This document shows positions 52,923 through 63,700 of a DNA stretch of 64,000 bases, one piece after another (position 1 is the stretch's first letter; every line of letters starts with the position of its first letter). A program made the translations under genes and the position numbers. Source of the DNA: Brenneria goodwinii (GTDB lineage: Bacteria > Pseudomonadota > Gammaproteobacteria > Enterobacterales > Enterobacteriaceae); contig NZ_CP014137.1 of NCBI RefSeq assembly GCF_002291445.1, positions 4,836,001-4,900,000 of the forward strand, written 5' to 3'. The notes under the pieces are model-generated. The model ran no database searches, was not told where the DNA came from, and saw only the letters and a list, made by a program, of their open reading frames with translations.

Positions 52923-54001
52923 GTGAAAGGCAAGATCGCAGTCGCCATTGAACTTAAAAAAAGCCCAGTGGTTTTCGCGCTACAAAAATACCCGTTTATC
53001 ACTGTTTTTCCTGTTCATGCGTTATCGCTTGCCCGCTACAGGCAGACCTTCTGGCCTAGTGGGACAAAAGACGACCCGCAGGATGCAGAACTGGCGCTGG
53101 AACTGATGTTACGTTATCCCAAAAAGATCAAAGTCATTGAACCCGACAATGCGGATATTAGATTACTTCAACAGCTAGTTGAACAGCGTCGACAACTGAT
53201 TGAAGACAAAAGTCGTTTTGTGAACAGGCTAATCAACACTCTCAAACAATATTATCCTCAACTTCTGGAGTGGTTCTCACACCGGGGTAGCTTACTGTTG
53301 TGTGAACTGATTATAAGATGGCCCAGTCTGCAACAACTGAAACGCGCCAGGCGCGACACTATTCGCAACTTTCTTAATGCCAAGGTGGCCGCGCAACAGT
53401 CCTTACCGAGCAACGTGTTGCGAGTATCGATAATGCGATCCCGTTGACCACAGACCCGAGTGTTATAGGGGCTAATGCTTTGATGGCAACAGCACTGGCG
53501 ACACAAATTAAAGTCGTGAGTGAAATCATCAAAACCTATGACGAACGAATCGAAACGCTGTTTGATACATTGCCAGATGCAGGGCTGTTTAAATCACTTC
53601 CGGGCATGGGGCCGTGTATGGGCCCACGTATGCTTGCTGCACTTGGCGATAACCGTGACCGTTTTAATAGCGCAGAAGAAATTCAAAACTACGCAGGTAT
53701 AGCACAGGTAACAGAACGAAGTGGCCAGAAATCCTGGGTTCACTGGCGATGGCAATGCGCTAAGTTCGTCAGGCAGACCTTTGTTGAATGGGCTTCCAAG
53801 ACGGTTAACTCATCATACTGTGCCAAACTGTATTATCAGAGCCTCAGAGAGAAGGGTAAATCTCACCAGTCTGCGATCCGGGCACTGGCGTTCAAATGGA
53901 TCCGGATAATTTATAGCTGCTGGAAGAACAGAACCTGTTACGACGAAGCAAAATATTTACTGGCTCTCAAAGAACGAAGTTCACCCTTACTGAAGCCATA
54001 A
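52923..54001 (+). pseudogene. IS110-family transposase, N-terminally truncated and frameshifted
   Basis: The first frame (52923-53447) carries PVHALSLARYRQTFWPSGTKDDPQDAELALEL, a RuvC-like part lacking the initial DEDD residues. The second (53444-54001) carries LPGMGPCMGPRMLAALGDNRDRFNSAEEIQNYAGIAQVTERSG and YCAKLYYQSLREKGKSHQSAIRALAFKW. The switch is near 53400, where GRATVLTEQRVASIDNAIPL reads on in the second frame. It is a different subgroup from the intact copy at 47385. Confidence 0.82.
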
Positions 54002-54079
54002 AAAGCTTGTTGAATGACTCAGGGCGTGAAGCGGACATAAAATGCCAGTAAGTAAACTAAAACATTGTGGAGGTTATAT

Positions 54080-54754
54080 TTATTTAGGTCGGAAGTTCCT
54101 TTTATTCTCAATTTTATGTTCTTTTACATTTTTATTCTCAAGTTTATGTTTGATATAATAATCTATCGGTATTATTGCAGTTTTTTTGTTTATATCTACT
54201 GCTAATACAAATGAATGGTTCAGTCCACCACTACCGGCGCTATCACTGTTATCCGCATCATCGCCACTTTTTTTACATTTTGTAAACAGTTCTGTGTATT
54301 CATTTAATTCATCAGCTGACATGCCATCCGAAAAAATCTCGCACGGATTTAATTTGATTTCGTTATGAATATCGAAATACTTCCTGATATTTATTGTTAA
54401 TTTTTTCGCAATCTTGTCATACTCACCTCCAATAGCATAATGATATTTAAAACCTTCTTTGTCGACTAATGAAGATTTAGCCGCCTCGTATCCCTCCTTT
54501 CCATTTTTGTATTTAACGTATTCAGAAGAGAATTTTGACAGAGTCCTTTTAAATTCAATTATAAAAAAATGACTGTTATTACCAACTATCGCATCGCCAA
54601 CTGACTCAGCGTTTCCATCGAAAGGTGCCAACAAATCCAACCCAAAATCGTCTTTTGCAGCTAAAACAAAATTATATTCAACTGTTTTTTCCCACCATTC
54701 TACTTCCGATGATTTATTTACTATGTAATAACCTCTATTAAGAAAAAATTGACA
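54080..54754 (-). pseudogene. Truncated hypothetical protein
   Basis: The minus-strand frame is open from 54754 to 54080 (224 codons) and reads YYIVNKSSEVEWWEKTVEYNFVLAAKDDFGLDLLAPFDGNAESVGDAIVGNNSHFFIIEFKRTLSKF. It has no upstream ATG; only TTG codons near 54640 could start it. FIIEFKR in this setting recalls PD-(D/E)xK folds, without proof. The composition is very AT-rich. It is most likely a 5'-truncated gene or one using a rare start. Confidence 0.45.
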
Positions 54755-54985
54755 TTATGTACACTACTTAATTAATGACTTGTTTGAAAGCTATATTCTT
54801 TCATCCCATTGTCTTTATGTGCACGAGTGGAAACTCATGCAACACCCACTCTTGGCACTAAACTGACGGTCAGATATAATTAGCCTCAGAATAACAATAT
54901 GTAAGATTAAGTATGAGCCAGCACACCACTTAATGTTAACACCAAGCGATTTTGTCGTACTTTAATTACCACGCCTAAGCCGCCA

Positions 54986-55300
54986 TCAAATGCCAAAATC
55001 TTCTCGAAACCGATCAATCTGATGCATCCGCTCATGCAGGATCGTCACGATACCGATGTCACCGTTTGATAGTCTGCGCCAGTAGACAACATGTCGCTCG
55101 TAGCGAAAGAAGAAACCTTCTACCCCAAATTCGGCGGGCACTGGCCGTGAAACGACCTCGTGGGTTTCTATCCTGGTAAATGCCTGAAACATGCCGGTAA
55201 TGTAGCTATCCGCTTGCTCTGTACCCCATCGCTCGCGCGTGTAGCGGTAGATCTCGTCAAGGCGATAAGAGGCGGCCTCCTGTATGCGGACATTAGCCAT
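54986..55300 (-). CDS. parE: ParE-family toxin
   Basis: The 104-residue RelE/ParE fold protein (IQEAASYRLDEIYRYTRERWGTEQADSYITGMFQAF, FFFRYERHVVYWRRL, VTILHERMHQIDRF) lies 4 bp after its antitoxin. ParE toxins poison DNA gyrase. Located next to the right attachment site, the pair probably stabilises island B. Confidence 0.88.
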   Translation of the reverse strand: MANVRIQEAASYRLDEIYRYTRERWGTEQADSYITGMFQAFTRIETHEVVSRPVPAEFGVEGFFFRYERHVVYWRRLSNGDIGIVTILHERMHQIDRFREDFGI

Positions 55301-55304
55301 AGGG

Positions 55305-55559
55305 TCAGGCCTTGTTGCGTGCGATGATATCTGCGGCGGTCAGGGAGACGTATGAAGATTCTGGTGCAGCAAAGGCATTAGTCAGTTCGGCCTTGAGTCG
55401 TGCGAATGCTTCCGCCTCTACCCGCTCTTTGTCCCGGCGGATCAGATCCCGGATGTACTCGCTGACGTTGTCGTAAGCGCCGTTTTCGCCTACGTTGGCG
55501 GCCACGAAGTCGCTCAGCGGCCCTTTGAGGCGAACGGTCATTGTCGTGGTTCGGGACAT
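55305..55559 (-). CDS. parD: ParD-family antitoxin
   Basis: The 84-residue protein has an N-terminal ribbon-helix-helix (TTTMTVRLKGPLSDFVAANV, YDNVSEYIRDLIRRDKERVEAEAF) and a flexible C-terminus that would bind ParE. It is first in the operon and probably autorepressing. Confidence 0.88.
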   Translation of the reverse strand: MSRTTTMTVRLKGPLSDFVAANVGENGAYDNVSEYIRDLIRRDKERVEAEAFARLKAELTNAFAAPESSYVSLTAADIIARNKA

Positions 55560-55878
55560 GGTGTGTACCTCATTGATGAATCACGTATTGAATATAAGCA
55601 AAAAATAATACAAAAACAACGTAGGACCATAAGTTATGAGGTGTAAATTATATGAATAAAAACTCATATTTTCATATGGTTATGAAACATTGGTGTATTG
55701 TGTTTGGCGAGGAGATAATATTAATCGGGAAGGGCGATTGAGCTTTGATGGCTGCCTAAAGGCGCTGTTAACTCGTTAACTTGACCAGTCCCCAAAACAA
55801 GGCTAATTTCAAGGCCTAACTGATACTGACTGTATCGAATTAGCGTTAATCAACTAAGACTTGGCGACTCAGCGCTTA

Positions 55879-55897
55879 TCTCGTTTCCCGCTCCAAT
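55879..55897 (+). repeat. Attachment-site direct repeat 3 (right end of island B)
   Basis: Third exact copy of TCTCGTTTCCCGCTCCAAT. What follows resembles the left end of island A rather than plain chromosome, so it is also the left end of a further element. Confidence 0.9.
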
Positions 55898-56120
55898 TTC
55901 TTCTCTATAGATGTCCACTGATGTCTGTAGGTCTATGATTCAACAAGGTAATCGCTCTGTTGCGCATCCGGCGAAATCCACTGAAAACCACCGTCAACCA
56001 CGCCGAAGTAGTACACAAATTAGTACACGAAAATCGGGTGCGTTACGGATGCGGATTGTTTGCTGAGTCGCTTCCCTGTGCGCGGTACACCTCTCTTCAA
56101 CCTTGAAGGAGGCATACCCT

Positions 56121-56182
56121 ATGGCGTTAACCGATGCCGTCGCCCGGCAGGCCCGCACCACCGGCAAAGCCTATACCCTGAA
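56121..56182 (+). pseudogene. Integrase N-terminal fragment (first 20 codons)
   Basis: Codes for MALTDAVARQARTTGKAYTL, identical to the start of the island A integrase, then ends at the deletion joint (~56181-56184, overlap GAA). Confidence 0.85.
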
Positions 56183-56305
56183 ACCGGCTTCGCGCAGCTG
56201 GTGGGCCATCAGCGTCAGCGACCGTTTTCTGTCTGCCTGCGTGGTATGGCTGCCGTCCCGGTTGCATCGGCAAAACTGGTTCAGCGTTCATGTCAGGTCA
56301 TCCAT
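56183..56305 (-). pseudogene. Second-integrase N-terminal fragment
   Basis: On the minus strand an ATG at 56305 gives MDDLT, then an in-frame TGA where island B has TGG. It continues TLNQFCRCNRDGSHTTQADRKRSLTLMAHQLREAGF to the deletion joint. It keeps the four-A run that is shortened in island B. Confidence 0.8.
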
Positions 56306-56529
56306 AATCAGCCTTCTCTTTGTCGCTTTTTGGCTACAGTAAATTCACTTGTTCTGAGAGGAAATCGGGTTAGTGTCGTTGCCAGCTCGCCGCGTGGCTT
56401 GACCCCCAGAAGGCCACCTGTTTGTTTTCCGAACCAACGGCGTAGGCCGGGGCAAGGCAATAAGGGGCCTTCTGATATGTCGATAAAAATGTATTTCATC
56501 GACATCTCGGGAGTTGACGCATTGCCCGG

Positions 56530-58635
56530 CTATGGGCGAGGGGCTGCCTCCCCGGCACTGGCGGACGATGCCGGCGGATCGTCTCCGGTTCCGTTTGGCG
56601 TCGCTTTGTCGTCCGTTATAGCCGCGGCGATTCGACGTACGCCTTCTGTCACCCCGCGATCCAACAGACTCATCATCTCGGTGGTGGCCTGGGGCGCGAC
56701 CTGTAACACCCCCCGCAGCGTGTGATAGGTATTCTCTAACGGGCGCAGGTAGCTGTCCACGCCGGTCGCACGCGGAAGCTGAGTCCGGTGCTGGGCCGCG
56801 ATGTTGAACGCCGCGTTGGCAAGGCGATCCCCCGGTTCGATTTTCCCTTTGCGCGCCTTAATTTCCGTAGAAACGGCTTGATTGCTGTAAATGGAGGAAA
56901 GATAGGTAATTGGCGAGCTCATTCCGAGCAAAGCGTTTGTGGCACGTTGCCCGCTGCTGAGTGATGTCGAACTATTGGTTTTAGGCGTCAGGTCACCTAG
57001 GAGCGACCCCTGCACCGCCGACGCCATTTTGCTGTAGAAATTGCTGCGCACTCTATCTTGCCTGATGTCCAGGTTCTGCTTGATCTTGTCGCCGATGCTC
57101 GTCTGGGGTGTTTTCTGCGGCTCGAAGATGGCGAATTTACGTCCCTGAGGATCGGTGTAAGACGTATGAAGTTGCACTACTGATTTGATCGCGCCTGCCG
57201 CACCGGAACCCAGAGCGCCGAATCCTGAGAGAATATGCGGCGTCTTAAGATCCGCGACGCCGGCATCGTTAAGGCTTTGACGCAGCACCTGAACAGCGCT
57301 ACGCGGGATAAAGGCCATCGAATCCCCTAATGCCAAAACGGTATCGCTGCGTAATTGTTTGTTGCTTACCCGTAAACGTTCCCGATCCGCCTGGGTCGCT
57401 TCCTCCGTCAGAGTGCGTGCCGATTTTTTCACCACCTCGCCGTACTTGCCTACCGCTGAGCGCAGGGGTTTGGGGACGATGGTATCGGCCTTGACGGGTT
57501 TAAGTCCAGGAACCCCCAACGCCTGTAGACCGTTTTCCAGAATCGGTTTCATCAGTCCGCCGATGGCTTCGTGGGCGAACCCGGTGACGCTGCCGGCCAT
57601 CGCTGCTCTCCCCAGATAACCTAGCGCGTCGTTTCGGGTAATCTGGGTGCTAGCGGCGACGTTCATCCAGGATCGCGCTTCCCCCAGATGCAGGAATGTC
57701 TGAACGCCCTGAACGATAGCCGACCCCATAATGACCTTACCTTTTTCAGTCGCTTCCAGCGGTTTGGACAAGCGCTCCTGAACATCTTCCAGATTGAGGT
57801 GAGCTTGTATAGTCGCGAGGTGCTTAACCTTGGAATGCCCCTGATAGTCAATCTTTACGCCTTGCAGGAACGCCAGAGTCTGCTCATGAGCTTTCATTTC
57901 CGTTTGAATGGTCTTAATACGGTCATCCGAAGGCGCCGTCTCGGTAAGCTCATGTTCAAGCAGCGCCAGATTGGCCTTAACCTTGTTCTGGCTTGTTTCA
58001 AGTGCGTCGGGAACGCTCTTGAGCGCTTCTCGCGCCGCTGACGCCAGAGCCGTCTGGCTGCGGCGGACATCGGCGCGATCCATCTGGCTAAGGTTCTGTT
58101 CGCGCAACGCGGTATCGTGCAGTAGATGAGCATGTTCCAGGTAGTCGCCCAACTTTCCTGCATATTCAGCGAAAATCTGGGCGGTTTCCCGCACATCCGG
58201 GGGAGAATGCGGTTCACTGCGTGCCGCAATTTCGTTAAGCCGGTCGGCAACGCTGGGATCGGTCAGCCGCGGCGGCGGCGATATTCCCGGCAGATAAGCA
58301 GCCACATCATCGAAGCGTGCACCGGGGTTGGCTTCCAGCATCCCCCCTAGTAGGCGGGGAAGCGCGCCGTCAATCCGGGGCATGTCTGCGCTGCCGCGCT
58401 CCATCAGATCCAGCCGGTAATTATCAAAGAGTTCCTGATGGCGCTCCGGCAATTTCAATGGCTGATGTTGCGGCGCGTTGAAGGACGCAGCGCGTTCAAG
58501 CTGCTTGCTCAGCAGCGGAGGATTACTGGATAGTCGGATACTGACCGTTGATGTCGACGCAATGTCGGACGCTTTTGGCCGAGCGGGGAAGTCACCCAGG
58601 GTGAGCGGATGAGGCTGTATATCATTAATACGCAT
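56530..58635 (-). CDS. HopM1-family type III secretion effector
   Basis: The ~701-residue protein matches the HopM1 family of Pseudomonas syringae by eye. Shared segments include YTDPQGRKFAIFEP, RSNFYSKMASAVQGSLL, ITYLSSIYSNQAVSTEIKARKG and FAHEAIGGLMKPILENGLQ. HopM1 is injected into plant cells, promotes breakdown of an ARF-GEF and helps create a wet apoplast. The N-terminal ~60 residues are Ser/Pro-rich, as for type III signals. The start at 58635 (MRINDIQPHPLTLG) follows GAGAGGAG by seven bases; a longer frame to 58782 overlaps the chaperone gene. It lies 16 bp after its presumed chaperone. No stop or frameshift is seen. Confidence 0.82.
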   Translation of the reverse strand: MRINDIQPHPLTLGDFPARPKASDIASTSTVSIRLSSNPPLLSKQLERAASFNAPQHQPLKLPERHQELFDNYRLDLMERGSADMPRIDGALPRLLGGMLEANPGARFDDVAAYLPGISPPPRLTDPSVADRLNEIAARSEPHSPPDVRETAQIFAEYAGKLGDYLEHAHLLHDTALREQNLSQMDRADVRRSQTALASAAREALKSVPDALETSQNKVKANLALLEHELTETAPSDDRIKTIQTEMKAHEQTLAFLQGVKIDYQGHSKVKHLATIQAHLNLEDVQERLSKPLEATEKGKVIMGSAIVQGVQTFLHLGEARSWMNVAASTQITRNDALGYLGRAAMAGSVTGFAHEAIGGLMKPILENGLQALGVPGLKPVKADTIVPKPLRSAVGKYGEVVKKSARTLTEEATQADRERLRVSNKQLRSDTVLALGDSMAFIPRSAVQVLRQSLNDAGVADLKTPHILSGFGALGSGAAGAIKSVVQLHTSYTDPQGRKFAIFEPQKTPQTSIGDKIKQNLDIRQDRVRSNFYSKMASAVQGSLLGDLTPKTNSSTSLSSGQRATNALLGMSSPITYLSSIYSNQAVSTEIKARKGKIEPGDRLANAAFNIAAQHRTQLPRATGVDSYLRPLENTYHTLRGVLQVAPQATTEMMSLLDRGVTEGVRRIAAAITDDKATPNGTGDDPPASSASAGEAAPRP

Positions 58636-58651
58636 GTCATTGCTCCTCTCG

Positions 58652-59095
58652 TTAGGATTGACCATGCGTGGTGGCGATGGGCGCAAGGGCGGAACCTGTG
58701 GCGATGGACTCGCGCCATTGGTGAGCGAAGGCGGCGCAGGCGGAAAGCACGGACAACAGCGTGGCTGCGGAGGCTTGCCCAAGGCTGGCGGCGCCCATGA
58801 GCAGAATGTTTTCGGTCTTGGGATTGCGGGCCAACACCGCGCCGTAAGGCGCGTTGAAAAGGTGAAAATTCATGTCTAGCAGCGCGATGGACTGCTGTGC
58901 CGAATACTCATCGTGCAGTGGACCCAGATCGGCGTGGATCGCTATGTGGCCTGGCTCTGGCTGCGCGACATAAGGTAAGGAAAAATCGATACCATCGATC
59001 TCGAAATGGGGTCGTTCGTACAACACGCCGCAGCGGGGAATCTCTGCAAGGTCGCAGAAATCATCTATCAAGGCCCGATAGGCTTCCAGACTCAT
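58652..59095 (-). CDS. CesT-family type III chaperone (ShcM-like)
   Basis: The 147-residue acidic protein begins MSLEAYRALIDDFCDLAEIP. It has the CesT-type pattern of a helix, a beta-rich centre (FEIDGIDFSLPYVAQPEPGHIAIHADLGPL) and a C-terminal helix. It is directly upstream of the effector, as ShcM is of HopM1. Such chaperones bind the effector N-terminus before secretion. Confidence 0.82.
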   Translation of the reverse strand: MSLEAYRALIDDFCDLAEIPRCGVLYERPHFEIDGIDFSLPYVAQPEPGHIAIHADLGPLHDEYSAQQSIALLDMNFHLFNAPYGAVLARNPKTENILLMGAASLGQASAATLLSVLSACAAFAHQWRESIATGSALAPIATTHGQS

Positions 59096-59253
59096 CTTTA
59101 TATCTTCCTGTAATGCATGCTAAGGAAACCGTCATACTGCAAGTTGCAGCAAGGCGGCGGTGCGAATTGTTTAGGGCGTAGATACTGAAACCCTTGGTTC
59201 ACGATCAAAAGAGAAGACCTGAAAGGGCCAAGCGTTTATCTTTCGCCGATCAT

Positions 59254-59282
59254 TGTGTCGTTGTGAAACAAAAGTGAGTTCC
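59254..59282 (-). promoter_or_regulatory. Probable hrp box (HrpL promoter)
   Basis: The minus strand reads GGAACT-N16-CGACACA, against the consensus GGAACC-N15/16-CCACNNA (5/6 and 4/5 of the specified positions). It lies ~160 bp upstream of the chaperone gene in the right orientation. This would place effector and chaperone under HrpL control. Confidence 0.6.
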
Positions 59283-60759
59283 ATTAATAATAAAAATTAT
59301 TTGTGACAACGCCTTCTTCGCGGCAGCATATCGGTAAAGGGATAAAGTGAGTTCGCGCACGCCAGCGTCCGGTTGGTGAAGCCACCCAGTTCGGCAAGTT
59401 AGTTATGGTTTTTTTATTTTGTTGTTATTGGTTGATGAATGTCGCTAATGGCTTGTCGATCAAATAGAAAATAATAGCGAGGACCATTAAATGGTTTAAT
59501 GCGGTATTATTTGTGTCGGTATTATATTTGGTAAAATAATTTAGAATTATTGTTACATTGCCAATTGCAGTGTGTTGACTTCCCTCGCTTATCGCCTTCT
59601 TGCCGTTTGAAATATATTGGATGAGGTACATTGACTAGCAAAATATCTTTAAGGAAATTACTAATCACAACAATAATTTTGGCTGAAATTATATTTCATA
59701 AAATGAACTCCGCTCTATTTCGGCTTCAGTGAGCCATGCTCTAAATAAAGGCAAACCGTGAAATAAGGACCGTCGTCAGAATCCCACTTCAACGCTGACC
59801 GCTTTCACGGCCAATGGCATCAGAGATAAAAAAGGGAAAATAAGGTAACGACATATCATAAGTCATCCGTTGACTAACCAGATCAGGCGCCAAGACATGC
59901 TTCACAGCGATGCAGCAATGCCGCCGTTGTCTATGTTCGCTGATGGATTGGGTGCTTAAAAAATGTGGCGCGCCAGTGGCAGCATTGTCAGCGCTTGAAG
60001 CTCTTCTGCGGTGACGGTCGGCGAGTGGGTAAGAAAAGCTTGAATAAAGGCTGACTCATACAGACCGCGCTAATCTGCTGTGGGCTCCACTTCCAGTCCA
60101 GCCCCATCTCAACGTAAAACACGGTGTCCGGGTAGAGGAACCGCTTCGCCGCCGCCAGTCGTCGGGCATCACTCATCTGCTGCTTCCTTTAGAACTTTTT
60201 TCGATAATATTTTTGAAACCCCGGTTTTACAAACTTAGATTAGCAACCTAATGATTTTGGATTTTTACTAGGATCTTTTAACCCATTTCTTACTGATATC
60301 AAACTAAATTTATTAGTGGCGATGTTTTTCCTGCTTTCCTTAAGTAAAAATTTTTTTTGCTTCGCCTTGCATCTCGCCTTGTTTGTGCTAAAAAAAATAG
60401 ATAGACAACATAAATACTTACCAATACTCCACAGCTATGAATTATTGGTAAAGTAAAAAATTAAAAGTAAAAAATAATAAGAATTCCCTATAAATATATA
60501 TAGGGAGTGATTTAACAGTCCACTGTTGAATCTTATTCAATACTTATTTGGCCCCTCTAAAGAAAGACACTTGTCATTCGCCAGGAAGATGTTTTTCGAG
60601 AATGATTTCTGCTGATGTATTTTCATGATGGATTAATTGTGGTTCACAGTTAATCCATTGTGTGGGCTGTTTTTTGCCAAAAATATATCATATCCGCATT
60701 AAATCATCCTCTTCCATCGTTCAAGTATTTATCAATACTCAACTGGGAGTGAAAGTTAA
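59283..60759. other. Long AT-rich region between the effector operon and the adhesin
   Basis: About 1.5 kb without a gene I can support. Short minus-strand frames at 59425-59631 (68 codons, one hydrophobic segment) and 59988-60176 (62 codons, MSDARRLAAAKRFLYPDTVFY...) have weak ribosome sites and no recognised relatives; the second could be a gene fragment. The last ~200 bp should carry the adhesin promoter. Confidence 0.4.
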
Positions 60760-63700
60760 ATGAATAATCTCTCTATTACCGCGAAGGAAAGCGGTGTTAC
60801 CTCTGTGGTTAATGCTTCTTCTGGGGAACTTTATTTATCTTCTCCTTCCATTGTGAAATTGCAGGCTAGTCGGCAAGACATTGCTTCAATGACTCGCTCT
60901 GGCAATGATTTGATCGTGTCATTGCACTCTGGTGAAAAAGTCGTTTTAAAAAACTTTTATAACGCCGGAGAGCAAGGAATCAGCGAATTAGTGTTGGAAG
61001 AAAGTGATGGTACTCTCTGGTGGATAAAAAACCCCGCAAATCAACCGCAGTTTGAATCTATTTTCAGTATCGATGAGATTATGGGCGGAGCCGAAAGCGT
61101 GGAATCTGCTGCCGGCGGCTGGCCGTACGGGCTGGTCGGACTGGCAGGTGCTGCCGGAGTGGGAGGTATTATCGCTATAGCGTCTGACGACGGCAAGAAC
61201 GATGACAACAGACTAGCAATCCGTACACCCGACGCACCGACGACCAGAATTAGTGAAGACGGCACCACTATTAGTGGTGAAGCGCAGCCGGGTCACGCCA
61301 TTAAAGTGACGCTGCCGGATGGTTCCACTCTTGAAACCGTAGCCGATACGGACGGTTCTTGGGAAATCAAGCTTGATGAACCGCTGGCCAACGGCGAAGC
61401 CGTAACGGTGACTGTTACGGATGCAGCGGGAAATGTGTCTGCGCCGGTGACGGCGACCGCCCCGGATCTCACTTCCCCGGTAGCGCCAGCCGATTTGCAG
61501 GTAGCGGAAGATGGGACTTTTGTCAGCGGCAGCGCGGAAGCGGGCAGTACCGTCACCATCACTGATACCGCTGGCAACGTATTAGGCAGCGTAACTGTGG
61601 GTGAAGATGGCAGTTTTAACGTGCCGCTGTCGCCCGCGTTAACCAACGGCGAAGCCGTAACGGTGACTGTTACGGATGCGGCGGGGAATGTGTCTGCACC
61701 GGTGACGGCGACCGCCCCGGATCTATCGATACCGGATACCACCGCGCCGGACGCGCCGGTGGCGGCTATCAGTGAGGACGGGCTGACGGTGAGCGGCACC
61801 GCCGAGCCGGGCAGTACGGTCACCGTCACCCTGCCGGATAGTACTACCCTGACAACCACCGCGGATGCGTTTGGCGTGTACAGCACCGAGCTATCGTCTG
61901 CATTGACCAACGGAGAAGCCGTGACGGTGACCGCCACGGATGCGGCGGGGAATGTGTCGGCGCCGACCACGGCGACGGCACCGGATCTGACCGCACCATC
62001 AGCCCCAGCCGATTTGCAGGTAGCCGCAGATGGGACTTCTGTCAGCGGCAGCGCGGAGGCGGGGAGTACCGTCACCATTACCGATGCTGACGGCAATGTA
62101 CTAGGCAGCGTGACTGTGGGTGAGGATGGCAGTTTTAGCGTACCGCTGTCGCCCGCATTGACCAACGGCGAAGCTGTGACGATCAGCGCGACGGATGCAG
62201 CGGGAAATGTGTCTGCGCCGGTGACGGTCACCGCGCCGGATACGTCGATACCGGATACCACCGCGCCGGATGCGCCGGTTGCGACTGTTAGTGAGGATGG
62301 GCTGACGGTGAGCGGCACCGCCGAGCCGGGCAGCACGGTCACCGTCACCCTGCCGGATAGTACTACCCTGACAACCACCGCGGATGCGTTTGGCGTGTAC
62401 AGCATCGAGCTATCGTCTGCATTGACCAACGGCGAGGCTGTGACGGTGACTGCCACGGATGCGGCGGGGAATGTGTCGGCGCCGACCATGGCGACGGCCC
62501 CGGATCTGACCGCGCCGTCAGCCCCAGCCGATTTGCAGGTAGCGGAAGATGGCACATCGGTAAGCGGAACCGCGGAAGCGGGCAGTACTGTCACCATTAC
62601 CGATCCTGCTGGCAACGTATTAGGCAGCGTGACCGTTGGTGACGATGGCAGCTTTAGCGTGCCGCTGTCGCCCGCGTTAACCAACGGTGAAGAAATTAGC
62701 GCGGTAGCCAGCGACGCCGCGGGTAATAACTCCGCGCCGGTCTCTGTCGCGGCCCCGGATCTGACCGCGCCAGCAGCGCCAGCCGATCTGTTGGTGGCGG
62801 AAGACGGCGCATCGGTAAGCGGCAGTGCGGAAGCGGGGAGTACCGTCACCCTTACCGATGCTGACGGCAATGTATTAGGCAGTGTGACTGCCGGTGAAGA
62901 CGGCAGCTTTAGCATACCGTTGTCGCCTGCGCTGACCAACGGCGAAGCTGTGACGATCAGCGCGACGGATGCAGCGGGAAATGTGTCTGCGCCGGTGACG
63001 GTCACGGCACCGGATACGTCGATACCGGATACCACCGCGCCGGACGCGCCGGTGGCAGCTATCAGTGAGGACGGGCTGACAGTCAGCGGCACCGCTGAGC
63101 CAGGCAGCATGGTCACCATTACCCTGCCGGACGGCACCATCCTGACAGCTACGACGGATGCCTTTGGCGTGTACAGCACCGAGCTATCGCCCGCATTGAC
63201 CAACGGTGAAGCCGTAACGGTCACCGCCACAGACGCGGCGGGGAATGTATCGGCGCCGACCACGGCGACCGCACCGGATCTGACCGCCCCGACAGCCCCA
63301 GCCGACCTGCTGATAGCCGCAGATGGGACTTCTGTCAGCGGTAGCGCAGAAGCGGGCAGTACCGTCACCCTTACTGATGCTGACGGCAACGTATTAGGCA
63401 GCGTCACTGCCGGTGAGGACGGCAGCTTTAGCGTGCCGCTGTCGCCCGCGTTGACCAACGGCGAGGAAATTAACGTAGTAGCCAGCGACGCGGCGGGTAA
63501 TGCCTCCGCGCCGGTCTCTGTCGCGGCCCCGGATCTGACCGCCCCACCAGCGCCAGCCGATCTGCTAATAGCCGCAGATGGGATTTCTGTCAGCGGCACG
63601 ACTGAGCCGAGCAGCACGGTCACTATTACCGATGCTGACGGCAACGTATTAGGCAGCGTGACCGTGGGTGAGGACGGCAGCTTTAGCATACCGTTGTCGC

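Larger units (their letters stand above)
33079..55896 (+). mobile_element. Integrative island B at tRNA-Gly, carrying a phosphonate cluster
   Basis: A ~22.8-kb element between the attachment repeats at 33062 and 55879. Contents: integrase, two antisense XRE repressors, Ner-like regulator, broken second integrase, insertion-sequence debris, an AT-rich metabolic cluster (39.0-51.1 kb) with LysR regulator, more insertion-sequence debris, a decayed gene, and a ParD/ParE pair next to the right end. The front end is organised exactly as in island A. Confidence 0.8.
55898..56400 (+). mobile_element. Collapsed island C
   Basis: From the repeat to ~56180 the sequence follows the left end of island A nearly base for base, including the integrase start. 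It then jumps into the N-terminal end of a second-integrase gene on the minus strand and its upstream region, as in island B near 36570-36780. The interior is deleted. No fourth attachment repeat was seen to 64000, so whether the effector genes to the right belong to this element is open. Confidence 0.75.

Noticed and set aside
52923..54001. Whether this IS110 copy could be the source of the element in the LeuC-like gene
   Set aside because: The transposase sequence is of another subgroup and is frameshifted and truncated, so it cannot be the parent or the active partner.
59988..60176. 62-codon minus-strand frame in the region before the adhesin
   Set aside because: Some protein-like composition, but no recognised family, no good ribosome site and no neighbours in an operon. 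Mentioned only in the gap description.
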